Source of the DNA: Luteimonas aquatica
GTDB taxonomy: Bacteria > Pseudomonadota > Gammaproteobacteria > Xanthomonadales > Xanthomonadaceae
Length of the DNA: 64,000 bases
Direction: 5' to 3'
NCBI RefSeq assembly: GCF_022662575.1
Contig: NZ_JALBFU010000001.1
Location: 1,181,810 to 1,245,809, forward strand
The notes below the pieces were generated by a model. That model was not told the DNA's origin, did no database searches, and was given only the letters and a program-made list of their open reading frames with translations. Position numbers and translations under genes: made by a program. This document shows positions 46,599 through 56,882 of the stretch, in pieces. Position 1 is the first letter of the stretch, and every line of letters begins with the position of its first letter.

Positions 46599-48266
46599 TC
46601 AGCGCTGCATCGGCAGCGTCAGGCCCTGCTCCCTGGCGCACTGCACGGCGATCTCGTAGCCGGCGTCCGCATGCCGCATCACGCCGGTGCCCGGATCGTT
46701 CCACAGCACGCGCGCGATGCGCTTGTCGGCGGCTTCGCTGCCGTCGCAGACGATGACCACGCCCGAGTGCTGCGAATAGCCCATGCCGACGCCGCCGCCG
46801 TGGTGCAGCGACACCCAGGTAGCGCCGCCGGCGACGTTGAGCATGGCGTTGAGCAGCGGCCAGTCGGAGACCGCATCGCTGCCGTCGCGCATCGCCTCGG
46901 TCTCGCGATTGGGCGAGGCGACGCTGCCCGAATCCAGGTGGTCGCGGCCGATCACCACCGGCGCCTTCAGCTCGCCCTTGCGCACCATCTCGTTGAAGGC
47001 CAGGCCGAGCTTGTGGCGCTGTCCCAGGCCGACCCAGCAGATGCGCGCCGGCAGTCCCTGGAAGCTGATGCGCTCGCGCGCCATGTCCAGCCAGTTGTGC
47101 AGGTGCTTGTCGTCCGGGATCAGCTCCTTGACCTTGGCGTCGGTCCTGTAGATGTCCTCGGGATCGCCGGAGAGCGCCACCCAGCGGAACGGCCCCACGC
47201 CGCGGCAGAACAGCGGGCGCACGTAGGCCGGCACGAAGCCGGGGAAGTCGAAGGCGTTGGCGCAGCCCTCGTCCTTGGCCATCTGGCGGATGTTGTTGCC
47301 GTAGTCGAAGGTCGGCACGCCCTGCTTCTGGAAGGCGAGCATCGCCTCCACGTGCACGCGCATCGACTTCTTCGCCGCATCGCGCACCCGCTCGGGATGC
47401 TGCTTCTGTCCGGTGAGCCACTGCTCCACCGTCCAGCCGATCGGCAGGTAGCCGTGCACCGGATCGTGCGCGCTGGTCTGGTCGGTGACCGCGTCCGGAC
47501 GCACGCCGCGCTCGACCATCTGCGGCAGCAGTTCGGCGGCATTGCCGAGCAGCGCGATCGACTTCGCCACGCCGGCCTTGGTGTACTTCTCGATGCGGGC
47601 GAGCGCATCGTCGAGATCGTCGGCCTGCTCGTCGACGTAGCGGGTCTTGAGGCGGAAGTCGATGCGCGACTGCTGGCATTCGATATTGAGGCTGCAGGCG
47701 CCGGCCAGCGAGGCCGCCAGCGGCTGCGCGCCGCCCATGCCGCCCAGGCCCGCGGTGAGGATCCACTTGCCTGTCAGGTCGCCGCCGTAGTGCTGGCGCC
47801 CCATCTCGACGAAGGTCTCGTAGGTGCCCTGCACGATGCCCTGCGAGCCGATGTAGATCCAGGAGCCGGCCGTCATCTGGCCGTACATCATCAGGCCCTT
47901 GCGATCGAGTTCGTTGAAGTGCTCCCAGGTCGCCCAGGCCGGCACCAGGTTGGAATTGGCGATCAGCACGCGCGGCGCGTCCGCGTGCGAGGGAAAGACG
48001 CCGACCGGCTTGCCGGACTGCACCAGCAGGGTCTGGTCGTCCTCGAGCGTCTGCAGCGAGCGCAGGATGGCGTCGTAGCAATCCCAGTCGCGGGCCGCGC
48101 GGCCGATGCCGCCGTAGACCACCAGCTCCGCCGGATTCTCGGCCACCTCGGCATCCAGATTGTTCTGCAGCATGCGGAACGGGGCCTCGGTGAGCCAGCT
48201 CTTGCAGGTGAGCGTGGCGCCGCGCGGGGCGCGGATCTGGCGGGACGGATCGCTGCGGTTGCTCAT
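46599..48266 (-). CDS. hutU: Urocanate hydratase
   Basis: A 555-residue urocanase that converts urocanate to imidazolonepropionate with tightly bound NAD, the second step of histidine degradation. Family phrases run through the whole protein: [159 protein letters not shown] and [15 protein letters not shown]. It starts with the ATG at 48266. hutF and hutI lie 7-9 kb away; hutH and hutG are not in the window. Its S41 peptidase neighbour is divergent with 179 bases between. Confidence 0.97.
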   Translation of the reverse strand: MSNRSDPSRQIRAPRGATLTCKSWLTEAPFRMLQNNLDAEVAENPAELVVYGGIGRAARDWDCYDAILRSLQTLEDDQTLLVQSGKPVGVFPSHADAPRVLIANSNLVPAWATWEHFNELDRKGLMMYGQMTAGSWIYIGSQGIVQGTYETFVEMGRQHYGGDLTGKWILTAGLGGMGGAQPLAASLAGACSLNIECQQSRIDFRLKTRYVDEQADDLDDALARIEKYTKAGVAKSIALLGNAAELLPQMVERGVRPDAVTDQTSAHDPVHGYLPIGWTVEQWLTGQKQHPERVRDAAKKSMRVHVEAMLAFQKQGVPTFDYGNNIRQMAKDEGCANAFDFPGFVPAYVRPLFCRGVGPFRWVALSGDPEDIYRTDAKVKELIPDDKHLHNWLDMARERISFQGLPARICWVGLGQRHKLGLAFNEMVRKGELKAPVVIGRDHLDSGSVASPNRETEAMRDGSDAVSDWPLLNAMLNVAGGATWVSLHHGGGVGMGYSQHSGVVIVCDGSEAADKRIARVLWNDPGTGVMRHADAGYEIAVQCAREQGLTLPMQR

Positions 48267-48445
48267 GGACTCGTGTCTGCGGGGGACGTGAACCGCCAAT
48301 TATGGGCGTCCGGCCCGCAGCCGCCAAACCGCCCGGCCGTGCCGCGGCCGCGGGGGAACTGAACGCATGTGATGGCTGTCGGTATTGCGGGGCCTTTTCC
48401 GGATTAGAGGGATCCGGAGTGCGCCCCCTGGCACCGGAGAGCCAT

Positions 48446-50698
48446 ATGCACCGTATCGGAAGACGCCTCGCCTGCTCCCTGTTCGTGCTCTTCGCGTGCC
48501 TGTGCGCGCTCGCGTCCGCCGCGCCCGCGCCGCAAGCCGACGCCGCGCGCCAGGCGCGCGTGGCCGCTTTCGCCCGGCTCTACGGCGTGGTGCGCTATTT
48601 CTATCCGGGCGATGCGGCCCAGGACATCGACTGGAACGGCTTCGCGATGCTCGGCGCGGCCGAGGCGCGCGCCGCGAAGGACGACGACGATCTGCGGGCG
48701 CGGCTGCGTGCGCTGTTCGATCCGCTCGGCCCCGGCATCGACATCGTCGGCGAGCGCGAGACCTTCCCGCCGGCGCCGACTGAAGCATCGCCGCCACTGG
48801 TCGCCTGGCGCTACAAGGGGTTTCCCTCCTCCGAAAGCCGCGCCTACGCCGGCGAGCGCACCGGACGCGCGGTGAGCAACGGCTACACCACGCTCGGCGC
48901 GAGCGTCGACGCGCGCGCGCTGCGCGGCAAGACCCTGCGGCTTCGCGCCGAGCTCAGGCCGCTGCAGGCATTGCACGCCAACCAGCTCGGGCTGTGGCTG
49001 GACATCGGCCGGCCGCAGGGAAAACCGGGAACGTTCGAGAATTCGGTGACCAACGCCAACACCGGCGATGCCTGGCAGGCGCACGAGGTGCTCGCGCGCG
49101 TCGACGAGGACGCCACCGGCGCGGGCTTCGGACTCATGATGCAGACCGGCGCGCCGGGCGTGTCGAGCGGCGGCCTCAGGCACCTGACGCTGGAAGTCGG
49201 CGACGGCAAGGGCGCCTGGCGCCCCGTCGAGACGCCATCGTTGCGCGAGGCGGCCGTCGACGGCGCGTCCGCGCAGGCGTGGTCGATCGCGGGCCCCTTG
49301 CGCGAGGGCGCCGGCGCTTCCTGGCAGGCCGACGACGGCGGTTACCTGCAGCTGCGCTACGCGCGCGACCCTTCCGGCACCACGCTCTTCGACGCTCCCG
49401 CCATCGCCGGAAAAACCGCGACGCTCGAATTGGGCGCGGGACTGAAGGCTCGCGTGGCGCTGACCCTCGCGGACGCGCAGGCGCGCGCCATGCCCGCACG
49501 CGCGCAGGCCCTGGCCGCGCTCAAGGCACGCCTGCCGAGCCTTCCGGTCGCCGACCGCGACATCCCGGCCGAGGCGCGCCAGGCCGACGTGATCGTGGCC
49601 TGGAGCGTGCTGCGGCACTTCTACCCTTATTGGGACGTGATCCCCGACGACTGGGACGCGCGCCTGGCGCCCGCGCTTGCCGAGGCGCGGACCGGCGCAT
49701 CGCGCGAACTGCAGAGGCAGACGCTGCAACGCCTGATCGCCGCGCTGCAGGACGGACACGGCACCGTCTACGACGAGCGCGGCCCCAAGCGCGCCAGCCT
49801 TCCCGTCCGCTTCGCGCCGGTCGGCGACCGGTGGGTGGTGCTGGCCTCCTCGGTTCCCGACAAGGTCCGCGCCGGCGACGTGGTCGCCGCCGTGGACGGC
49901 GTGCCCGCCGCGCAGGAAAAGGCGCGCCTGGAAGCGCTCGCTTCGGCCCAGCCCTCGGCGCGTCCATGGAAGGCGCTGGCGCCGCTGACCTTCGGCACCC
50001 GGGGCACGGTGCGTACCCTGTCGCTGCAGCGGCAGGACGGATCGACGGTCGATGTCGCGCTCCCCTTCGAAGCGGAGACCTGGCCGGACCGGCCGCGGCC
50101 GGCGACGATCGCCGAACTTCGCCCCGGCGTCCTCTACGTGGATCTCTCGCGCCTGAAGCAGGCGCAGCTCGCCGACAACCTGGAGCGGCTGGCGCGGGCA
50201 CGGGCGCTGGTCTTCGACATGCGCGACTATCCGAGCGAGGCGGCGTTCGACGTACTGCCGCATCTGCTGCAGGCGCCCGAGCAGGCGCGCTGGATGCATA
50301 TTCCGCTGTATACCGGCCCATTCGGGGAGCGCGCGGGATACCGCGATTCGGGCTGGAACCTGCAGCCGCGTACGCCACGTCTTCGCGGCCGCGCCCTCTT
50401 CCTGGTCAACGGCAGCACCATCAGCTACGGCGAGTCGATCATGGGCTACGTGCGCGAGCTTGGGCTGGGCACCATCGTCGGCAGCACCACCTGCGGCGCC
50501 AACGGCAACGTCACCGATTTCGATACGCCTTCCGGCTTCAACGTGATGTTCACGGGCATGCGGGTCACCCGCCATGACGGCGTGGGCCGCTATCACGCGC
50601 TCGGCACGCCGCCGGACGTGGCCGCGGAACCGACGGTAGCGGGCATCCGCGCCGGGCGCGACGAGGTGCTGGAGGCGGCGCTGAAACTGCTGGATTGA
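48446..50698 (+). CDS. Secreted S41 family peptidase
   Basis: A 750-residue protein with a signal peptide (LACSLFVLFACLCALASAAP). The N-terminal half (to about 370) is a beta-rich region with ARLYGVVRYFYPGDAAQDIDWNGFAML, as in eukaryotic-like S41 peptidases of Xanthomonadales; the region near 390-460 repeats the theme (DVIVAWSVLRHFYPYWDVIPDDWDARL). A PDZ-like part (VLASSVPDKVRAGDVVAAVDGVPA) precedes the catalytic domain, where LVNGSTISYGESIMG gives catalytic Ser660 with Glu663. The start has GGAGAG before the ATG. It lies divergent from hutU. Confidence 0.9.
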   Translation: MHRIGRRLACSLFVLFACLCALASAAPAPQADAARQARVAAFARLYGVVRYFYPGDAAQDIDWNGFAMLGAAEARAAKDDDDLRARLRALFDPLGPGIDIVGERETFPPAPTEASPPLVAWRYKGFPSSESRAYAGERTGRAVSNGYTTLGASVDARALRGKTLRLRAELRPLQALHANQLGLWLDIGRPQGKPGTFENSVTNANTGDAWQAHEVLARVDEDATGAGFGLMMQTGAPGVSSGGLRHLTLEVGDGKGAWRPVETPSLREAAVDGASAQAWSIAGPLREGAGASWQADDGGYLQLRYARDPSGTTLFDAPAIAGKTATLELGAGLKARVALTLADAQARAMPARAQALAALKARLPSLPVADRDIPAEARQADVIVAWSVLRHFYPYWDVIPDDWDARLAPALAEARTGASRELQRQTLQRLIAALQDGHGTVYDERGPKRASLPVRFAPVGDRWVVLASSVPDKVRAGDVVAAVDGVPAAQEKARLEALASAQPSARPWKALAPLTFGTRGTVRTLSLQRQDGSTVDVALPFEAETWPDRPRPATIAELRPGVLYVDLSRLKQAQLADNLERLARARALVFDMRDYPSEAAFDVLPHLLQAPEQARWMHIPLYTGPFGERAGYRDSGWNLQPRTPRLRGRALFLVNGSTISYGESIMGYVRELGLGTIVGSTTCGANGNVTDFDTPSGFNVMFTGMRVTRHDGVGRYHALGTPPDVAAEPTVAGIRAGRDEVLEAALKLLD

Positions 50699-50732
50699 GC
50701 TTCCGGACGCTTCGCGAAGCGAAACGCCAGGC

Positions 50733-50760
50733 AAAAAAACGCCCGGCATCGGCCGGGCGT
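50733..50760 (-). terminator. Rho-independent terminator
   Basis: A perfect 9-base stem (GCCGGGCGT with ACGCCCGGC, loop of 4) followed on the minus strand by seven T. It lies 24 bases past the stop of the small secreted protein gene at 50784-51110 and may also block transcripts from the S41 gene. Confidence 0.9.
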
Positions 50761-50783
50761 CGGAGGTGCGGTCCGCGGAAGGA

Positions 50784-51110
50784 TCAGCGGATCGAGGGAT
50801 CCAGCTGGCGCAGCGCCGAGGCCACATCGGTGCGCCCGGTGCGGTCCAGGTCGTCCTGCGTATAGGAACGTCCGGCGGCATTGGCGCAGGCGCGCTCGGG
50901 CTTGCCCGCCTTGCGGGCCTTGGCGTTGGCGCCGGCGGCGATGCGCGAGCCGGTGCTCTTCAGGCAGTTGCGGTCGCTCGCGCGATCGCTGGCTTGCGTA
51001 CCGATCGCGGTCGCGGTTTCGCTCGCGCCTTCGTCGTTGGCGGCCGGCGCCTGCGCGCAGGCGATGCCCGCGAAGCCGCCGATCAGGAGCAGGAGAAGCA
51101 GTCGTTTCAT
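50784..51110 (-). CDS. Small secreted protein with a TonB-plug-like tail
   Basis: A 108-residue protein with a signal peptide (MKRLLLLLLIGGFAGIACAQAP). The mature 88 residues are hydrophilic with a basic middle (GSRIAAGANAKARKAGKP) and two Cys (RNCLK, ERACAN) that could form a disulfide. The last 28 residues (GRSYTQDDLDRTGRTDVASALRQLDPSIR) match the start of TonB receptor plug domains (ytxeDLxxTGxtdvxdALrxLxPsI), but the protein stops there, without the rest of a plug or barrel. Function unknown. It has its own terminator. Confidence 0.72.
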   Translation of the reverse strand: MKRLLLLLLIGGFAGIACAQAPAANDEGASETATAIGTQASDRASDRNCLKSTGSRIAAGANAKARKAGKPERACANAAGRSYTQDDLDRTGRTDVASALRQLDPSIR

Positions 51111-51214
51111 TGCGCACCTCGCATCGTGTGGAGGAAAGTCGCGGCGGGCCCCCGCCGCGTCCCCATGACGCTACGCCCGTCGCGCACAACGGCGGCTGAG
51201 CGGATTCGGTGCGC

Positions 51215-51808
51215 TCAGCCGCGCGGGCAGTCCGCCGGCAGCGCGGCCTTGAGCGCGGCCACCTCGGCGTCGGTGGCCGGCCTGGCCGCGTTGCCGCCAC
51301 CGCCGTCGAACAGCACGTGCCAGGTGCCGTGGCCGTCACGTTTCCACGTGGAAATGAAGCGCCCGAGCCGGTAGCGCGGGTCCGCGCCCGGGCGGGCGTC
51401 CTCCAGCCAGTACGGCCCCATTGACAGCGCGGTGTCGGGATCGCCGCCGATCACCACCTGCTCCGGATACCAGCGCAGGCGCATGCCCTCGCCCCGGATT
51501 AGGGGTGCCCAGCCCTCGGCCACCGCGCGCGCGCCGCGCAGCGGCTGCGGGCCACCGATGAACACCGCGCCCGGGTGCAGATGCCCGGCGAACGCCGCCG
51601 CATCGTGATCGGCCACCGATCGCGCGAAGCTGCGCTCGCGTGCCCAGACCTCGCATTCGGCCGCGGACATCGCCGGCGGCGCGGGTCCGGACGCCTGCTT
51701 GCGCGACGCGTCGGCCGCGGGCACGCAGCGCCAGGGCGCGCCGGCCAGCAGCAGAACGGTCGCGAGCAGCGCGGCCGGACGCCATTTCCCATCCGTCTTC
51801 CTTCGCAT
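51215..51808 (-). CDS. Secreted NTF2-like (DUF4440) protein
   Basis: A 197-residue protein with a signal peptide (AALLATVLLLAGAPWRCVPAADA). The mature part is NTF2-like: RSFARSVADHDAAAFAGHLHPGAVFIGGPQPLRGARAVAEGWAPLI then LGRFISTWKRDGHGTWHVLFDGGG, as in SnoaL/DUF4440 proteins. A C-terminal Cys (LPADCPRG) could pair with Cys51 of AAECEVW. It is a single gene. Ligand unknown. Confidence 0.85.
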   Translation of the reverse strand: MRRKTDGKWRPAALLATVLLLAGAPWRCVPAADASRKQASGPAPPAMSAAECEVWARERSFARSVADHDAAAFAGHLHPGAVFIGGPQPLRGARAVAEGWAPLIRGEGMRLRWYPEQVVIGGDPDTALSMGPYWLEDARPGADPRYRLGRFISTWKRDGHGTWHVLFDGGGGNAARPATDAEVAALKAALPADCPRG

Positions 51809-51934
51809 GCGCCGGCTCCTCGACGGTTCGTCCCCACTGTCCTCGCGAAGCGGCGAGACGGCATGCGGCGGAAGTCATGGCACGGCGGCCGGCCATGTCT
51901 CTGGAACGACATCGGCAGCGTTTATCATGCCCGG

Positions 51935-53212
51935 ATGAGATTCCTCTTTCGCCTGATCGCGACCCTCTGCCTGGTCGCGGCCTCGGTCTCGGCATGCATG
52001 ACGACGCCGGCCGCCCCCGAGACGCCCGCCGCCGCCCGGCCCCCGGCGACCGCCGACACCCTCCTGCTCGTCTCCATCGACGCCTTCCGCATCGACTATC
52101 TGGCGCGCGGCATCACGCCCAACCTCGCCCGCATCGCCGCCGAGGGTGCGCGCGCACGCTGGATGAATCCCTCGTACCCGTCGCTGACCTTTCCCAACCA
52201 CTACAGCATCGTCACCGGCCTGCGGCCGGACCACCACGGCATCGTCCACAACACGATGCTCGATACCGGGCTCGGCGGCTTCAGGCATGCCAACCGCGAG
52301 GCGGTGGGCGACGGCCGCTGGTGGAACGGCGGCGAACCGATCTGGGTGAGCGCCGAGAAGGCCGGCATCCGCAGCGCCACCATGTTCTGGCCGGGCAGCG
52401 AGGCGGAGATCGACGGCATCCGTCCGTCGCAATGGAGACTGTTCGACAAGGATTTCTCCGCCGGCGCGCGCGTGGACACGGTGCTGTCCTGGCTGGACCT
52501 GCCCGAGGCCGAACGCCCGCGCGTGATCACCCTGTATTTCGACAAGGTCGATGCCGTCTCGCACGAGCGCGGCCCGGACGCGCCGGAAACCGATGCCGCG
52601 ATCCGCGAAATCGATGCCGCCATCGGCCGGCTGCTCGACGGCCTCGCCCGGCGCGGGCGCCTGGACCGCACCAACCTGATCGTCGTCTCCGACCACGGCA
52701 TGGCCACGGTCGCGCCCGGGCATGCGATCGCGGTGGAGGACATGGTGACGCTGCAGGAAGCGGCCGTGATCTCGATCGGGCAGGTGATCGGGATCGCGCC
52801 CAATCCCGGTCACGAGCAAGCCGTCGCGGCCAAGCTGCTCGGCGCGCACGATCACTACGATTGCTGGCGCAAGGGCGAGCTGCCCGCTCGCTGGCACTTC
52901 GGCACGCATCCGCGCATCCCGCCGATCCTGTGCCAGATGCGCGAGGGCTGGGACGCAGTGCCACGCGAGATATTGACCAAACGGGCGAAGGAAGCGGCGA
53001 CCCGGACGCGCGGCTCGCACGGCTACGACCCGGCGCTGCCGTCGATGCGGGCGCTGTTCCTGGCGCGCGGACCGGCGTTCAGGCGCGGCGTGGAGATCGC
53101 GCCGTTCGACAACGTCGACGTATACCCGCTGCTGGCCCGGCTGGCCGGTATCGCGCCGGCGCGCAACGATGGCGATCTCGCGCCGCTGCTGCCGGCGTTG
53201 CGGGAACACTGA
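51935..53212 (+). CDS. Ectonucleotide pyrophosphatase/phosphodiesterase family lipoprotein
   Basis: A 425-residue alkaline-phosphatase superfamily protein. Residues 1-21 form a lipoprotein signal (LIATLCLVAASVSAC, Cys21). Metal-binding Asp49 lies in LLLVSIDAFRIDYL, the nucleophile Thr85 in NPSYPSLTFPNHYSIVTG, and metal ligands continue in LYFDKVDAVSHERGPD, LIVVSDHGMATV and GSHGYDPALPSM. This motif set is the NPP family, which cleaves nucleotide pyrophosphates or phosphodiesters; a close Xanthomonas enzyme (NPP) has been structurally studied. The ATG at 51935 gives the lipoprotein signal. Likely role: nucleotide or sugar-nucleotide salvage in the periplasm. Confidence 0.92.
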   Translation: MRFLFRLIATLCLVAASVSACMTTPAAPETPAAARPPATADTLLLVSIDAFRIDYLARGITPNLARIAAEGARARWMNPSYPSLTFPNHYSIVTGLRPDHHGIVHNTMLDTGLGGFRHANREAVGDGRWWNGGEPIWVSAEKAGIRSATMFWPGSEAEIDGIRPSQWRLFDKDFSAGARVDTVLSWLDLPEAERPRVITLYFDKVDAVSHERGPDAPETDAAIREIDAAIGRLLDGLARRGRLDRTNLIVVSDHGMATVAPGHAIAVEDMVTLQEAAVISIGQVIGIAPNPGHEQAVAAKLLGAHDHYDCWRKGELPARWHFGTHPRIPPILCQMREGWDAVPREILTKRAKEAATRTRGSHGYDPALPSMRALFLARGPAFRRGVEIAPFDNVDVYPLLARLAGIAPARNDGDLAPLLPALREH

Positions 53213-53280
53213 GCTTATTGAGACAGGTCGCAATGAGGTGCCGATCGCCATCCATGGCGCAGCTTCATCGGCTCCGGACT

Positions 53281-53351
53281 GCCCGGCCCGGCCCTCCATG
53301 GCCGGGCGTTCGGAGTCGCAGCCGATGCCGATAGGGCATCGGTTGCGACTC
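53281..53351. repeat. Two adjacent hairpins after the NPP gene
   Basis: Stem 1 pairs GCCCGGCC (53281-53288) with GGCCGGGC (53300-53307). Stem 2 pairs 17 bases, GAGTCGCAGCCGATGCC (53313-53329) with GGCATCGGTTGCGACTC (53335-53351), loop GATAG, with one mismatch that becomes a G-U pair in RNA. No T-tract follows. The 198-base gap has no gene. Possibly an mRNA 3' structure of the NPP gene or a 5' element of the repair operon. Confidence 0.55.
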
Positions 53352-53410
53352 CTCGCCCCCATGTCCGAATCCGGCGAGTCGGTGCCGCCGGCCGGTGCTA
53401 ACCTGCCGCC

Positions 53411-54991
53411 ATGACCTCTCCCGACCTCGTCGCGCTGCCACCGCCGCACGTCTGCGAACAGGCGCGCCTGAGCCGCGATCCGCGCTTCGACGGGCTGTTC
53501 TTCACCGCCGTGCTCAGCACCCGCATCTATTGCCGACCGGTGTGCCCGGCGCCGTGGGCCAAGCGCGTGACCTACTACCGTTCGGCCGCGGCCGCGGAAG
53601 CGGCCGGATTCCGGCCCTGCCTGCGCTGCCGTCCCGAACTCTCGCCTTCGGACGGCGCCTGGCGGCGCGGCGACGCGGCGCTGGCGCGCGCGCTGAAGCT
53701 CATCGACCAGGGCCTGCTGGCCGAGCAGCCGCTGTCCGTGCTCGCCGAACGGGTGAATCTGGGCGAACGCCAGCTGCGGCGCCTGTTCGTCGAGCGCCTG
53801 GGCGCGGCGCCGATCGGCGTGCACACCACGCGCCGGCTGCTGTTCGCCAAGCAATTGCTCAGCGAGACCCACCTGTCGATCACCGAGGTCGCGCTCGCCG
53901 CCGGCTTCGGCAGCCTGCGCAGGTTCAACGCCGCGTTCAAGGACGCCTATCGCATGGCGCCGCGCGATCTGCGCCGCAAGCCGGCGGCCTCGGTCGCCTC
54001 CGGCGACCAGACGCTGACGCTGCGCCTGGGCTATCGCCCGCCCTACGACTTCGCTTCCATGCTCGCCTTCCTGCGCGGCCGCGCCCTGCCCGGCGTGGAA
54101 ACCGTGGACGAGCATGGCTATGCGCGCGCCATTCCCAGCGAAGGCCCGGGCGCGCCGCCCGGCTGGCTGCGCGTGAGCGCCTGGCCGGGACACGACGGCG
54201 AGGCCAGCCACGCGCTCAAGCTGGAACTGCCTGCGCCGCTGGCCTCGCGCCTGCTCGAGATCGTCAATCGCCTGCGGCGCATGTTCGACCTCGACGCCGA
54301 TCCGCATGCGATCGGCGACGCGCTCTCCCGCGACCCGCGCCTGGCGCCGCTGCTGCGCGCGCGCCCCGGCCTGCGCCTGCCCAGCGGCTGGGACGGTTTC
54401 GAGATCGCGGTGCGCGCCATCCTCGGCCAGCAGGTCAGCGTGGCGGCGGCGCGCACCTTCGCGGCGCGTACCGCGCAACGCTTCGGCAGCGCACTGCCGG
54501 CCGAACACGCCGCGCACGGACTGACGCACCTGTTCCCGACGCCGGACGTCCTGGCCGAAGCCGACCTGACCGCGATCGGCCTGACGCGCACGCGCGCCGA
54601 GACGGTGCGCACGCTGGCGCGCGCGCTGCTCGATGGCCGCGTCGACTTCCGCGTCGACCGCACGCTGGAGGATTTCGTCGCGCGCTGGACCGCCCTGCCC
54701 GGCATCGGCCCCTGGACCGCGCACTACATCGCGATGCGCGCGCTCGGCCATCCCGATGCCTTCCCCGCGGAGGACCTGGTGCTGCAGAAGGCCGTGCCCA
54801 CCGACGGCTCGCGCCTGAGCGCGCGCGCCCTGGGCGCGCGTGCCGAGGCCTGGCGCCCCTGGCGCGCCTACGCCGTCATCCAGCTGTGGCGCGACAGCAT
54901 GCCGGTGCCCATCGCCGACGCGACGAAGACTGCGGTGAAGACCGGTGGCGAGGCCGCCAAGCCCGCGAAGAAGTCCAGGAAGGCCGCATGA
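53411..54991 (+). CDS. Ada-type regulator/AlkA DNA glycosylase fusion
   Basis: A 526-residue fusion. Residues 1-80: Ada metal-binding domain with Cys41, Cys45, Cys70 and Cys73 (IYCRPVC, FRPCLRC), which in Ada repairs methylphosphotriesters and switches on transcription. Residues about 95-190: AraC-type HTH ([71 protein letters not shown]). Residues 200-500: AlkA N-terminal and HhH-GPD glycosylase domains, with [16 protein letters not shown] and the catalytic Asp in [11 protein letters not shown]. It lacks the Ada C-terminal methyltransferase, which is supplied by the overlapping ogt gene. The C-terminal tail is Lys-rich. It senses and repairs alkylation damage. Confidence 0.94.
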   Translation: MTSPDLVALPPPHVCEQARLSRDPRFDGLFFTAVLSTRIYCRPVCPAPWAKRVTYYRSAAAAEAAGFRPCLRCRPELSPSDGAWRRGDAALARALKLIDQGLLAEQPLSVLAERVNLGERQLRRLFVERLGAAPIGVHTTRRLLFAKQLLSETHLSITEVALAAGFGSLRRFNAAFKDAYRMAPRDLRRKPAASVASGDQTLTLRLGYRPPYDFASMLAFLRGRALPGVETVDEHGYARAIPSEGPGAPPGWLRVSAWPGHDGEASHALKLELPAPLASRLLEIVNRLRRMFDLDADPHAIGDALSRDPRLAPLLRARPGLRLPSGWDGFEIAVRAILGQQVSVAAARTFAARTAQRFGSALPAEHAAHGLTHLFPTPDVLAEADLTAIGLTRTRAETVRTLARALLDGRVDFRVDRTLEDFVARWTALPGIGPWTAHYIAMRALGHPDAFPAEDLVLQKAVPTDGSRLSARALGARAEAWRPWRAYAVIQLWRDSMPVPIADATKTAVKTGGEAAKPAKKSRKAA

Positions 54992-55494
54992 TCACCTACC
55001 GCCACGTCGACAGCCCGGTCGGGCCGCTGCTGCTGGCCAGCGCCGACGACGGTCTGCGCCTGATCGAATTCGAAGCGCCCTGGCATCCGGCCAAGCGCGA
55101 TGCGCGCTGGCGCGAGGGCGACGACGCGGTGTTGCGCGAGACCCGCAGGCAGCTGGATGCGTACTTCGCCGGCAAGCGCCGCGATTTCGACCTGCCGCTG
55201 GCACCGCACGGCACGCCGTTCCAGATGCAGGTCTGGCGCACGCTCGCCGAGATCCCCTGGGGCGAGACCTGGAGCTATGCGCAGATGGCGCGCCGCATCG
55301 GCCAGCCGACCGCCACGCGCGCGGTCGGCGCCGCGAACGGCCGCAACCCGCTGCCGATCGTGCTGCCCTGCCACCGCGTCATCGGCAGCGACGGCTCGCT
55401 CACCGGCTTCGGCGGCGGACTGCCGACCAAGCGCTTCCTGCTGACGCTGGAAGGCGCGTTGCGCGCGGACGACCTGTTCGCCGCGGCGCACTGA
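54988..55494 (+). CDS. ogt: Methylated-DNA--protein-cysteine methyltransferase
   Basis: A 168-residue suicide alkyltransferase that removes O6-methylguanine and O4-methylthymine damage. The active-site motif [12 protein letters not shown] places acceptor Cys128; [31 protein letters not shown] contributes the HTH/DNA-binding helix and the Arg finger. The N-terminal domain ([27 protein letters not shown]) is that of Ogt. The ATG overlaps the TGA of the glycosylase fusion (ATGA), so the two repair enzymes are translationally coupled. No leader beyond this. Confidence 0.96.
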   Translation: MITYRHVDSPVGPLLLASADDGLRLIEFEAPWHPAKRDARWREGDDAVLRETRRQLDAYFAGKRRDFDLPLAPHGTPFQMQVWRTLAEIPWGETWSYAQMARRIGQPTATRAVGAANGRNPLPIVLPCHRVIGSDGSLTGFGGGLPTKRFLLTLEGALRADDLFAAAH

Positions 55495-55506
55495 CGCCGC
55501 GCGCCC

Positions 55507-56766
55507 TCAGGCCATGAGCTTGCGCATCGCTGCGGCGTAGGCCAGCGCCACCGCCTCGCGGTCGCGATGGCGGCCGGCGGCGACCACGGGCATGCCCGCC
55601 ACCGACACCTGGCGTACGGGATTGCGGTTGCCGGCGAACAGCCAGCGATCGACCACGTTCCCGGCGATCGCGCCGGCGAACTGCGGCGAGGCCGCGTCCA
55701 GCACGAGAACGTCGTCGGCGCCGGAGAACTCCGAGGCATTGGCTGCGGTGGCGACCACGCCGCGCAGCAGCGTCTCGCCCACGCTCGGCGAATCCTCGCG
55801 CACGGCGATGTTGCGGTGGCGTGTGACCAGGCGCTGGCCGTATTCGAGCCAGCGCAGCTCCTCCACCGGCGAGACCGAGATATGCGAATCCGAGCCGATG
55901 CCCCAGGCGCCGCCGGCGTCCAGGTAGTCGCGCAGCGGGAACAGGCCGTCGCCCAGATTCGCCTCCGTGGTCGGGCACAGCGCCACCGTGGCGCCGCTGC
56001 GCGCGATCCCCTGGACCTCGCCGGGGGTGAGATGGGTGGCGTGCACGAGGGTCCAGCGCGCGTCCACCTCGGCATTGTCCAGCAGCCATTCCACCGGCCG
56101 CGCGTCGCGCACGGCCAGGCAGTCCTGCACCTCGCCGATCTGCTCGGCGATGTGGATGTGCACGCGGCTCTGGCGCGGCAGCGCCGCCAGCACGTCGCGC
56201 ATCGCATCGGCGGGCACCGCACGCAGGCTGTGCAGGGCGCAGCCGATCCGCAGCGTCGCGTCGCCTTCGATCCGCAGCGTCTCCAGCAGGCGCAGGTAGG
56301 CGTCCACGTCGTGCCCGAATCGCCGCTGGCGCTCGCCGAGCGGTCGGCCGTCGAAGCCGCCGCACATGTACAGCACCGGCAGCAAGGTCAGGCGGATGCC
56401 GGTATCGCGCGCAGCGCGGATCAGCGCCCGCGACATCGCCGCCGGATCGTCGTAGGCGCGCCCGTCCGGCGCATGGTGCAGGTAGTGGAATTCGCAGACC
56501 GTGGTATAGCCCGCCTCGAGCATCTCGACGTACAGCTGCGAGGCCACGGCGTACAGCGTGTCCGGATCGAAGCGCGCGGCGAAACGGTACATGGTCTCGC
56601 GCCAGGTCCAGAACGAGTCGGACGGGTTGGTCTGGCGCTCGGCCAATCCGGCCATCGCGCGCTGGAACGCATGCGAGTGCAGGTTGGCGATTCCCGGCAG
56701 GCACCAGCCCTCCGCCTGGGGCGCATCGATCCAGCCTGTGGGCGTCCAGCGCTGCGGCGTGGGCAT
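55507..56766 (-). CDS. hutF: Formimidoylglutamate deiminase
   Basis: A 419-residue amidohydrolase that deaminates N-formimino-L-glutamate to N-formylglutamate and ammonia, a step of the five-step histidine route used by Pseudomonas. The metal site opens with [19 protein letters not shown], with [37 protein letters not shown] and [25 protein letters not shown] following; these are the HutF phrases. It is divergent from hutI (116 bases between). A HutC-type operator was looked for in this gap but is not clear. HutG should exist elsewhere. Confidence 0.95.
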   Translation of the reverse strand: MPTPQRWTPTGWIDAPQAEGWCLPGIANLHSHAFQRAMAGLAERQTNPSDSFWTWRETMYRFAARFDPDTLYAVASQLYVEMLEAGYTTVCEFHYLHHAPDGRAYDDPAAMSRALIRAARDTGIRLTLLPVLYMCGGFDGRPLGERQRRFGHDVDAYLRLLETLRIEGDATLRIGCALHSLRAVPADAMRDVLAALPRQSRVHIHIAEQIGEVQDCLAVRDARPVEWLLDNAEVDARWTLVHATHLTPGEVQGIARSGATVALCPTTEANLGDGLFPLRDYLDAGGAWGIGSDSHISVSPVEELRWLEYGQRLVTRHRNIAVREDSPSVGETLLRGVVATAANASEFSGADDVLVLDAASPQFAGAIAGNVVDRWLFAGNRNPVRQVSVAGMPVVAAGRHRDREAVALAYAAAMRKLMA

Positions 56767-56882
56767 GTGCGTTCCTGCGTTCCGGGAGCGAATGGATTAG
56801 GCTAACGCTTTCGCAGATCGCGCACACCCATGCTCGTCCCGTTCGAGGCCCCAGATCGCTCTCTCGCCGGCGTCCGCTTGCC

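Noticed and set aside
56767-56882. A HutC operator between hutF and hutI
   Set aside because: No clear CTTGTATGTACAAG-like dyad is visible in the gap; regulation of the pair stays open.
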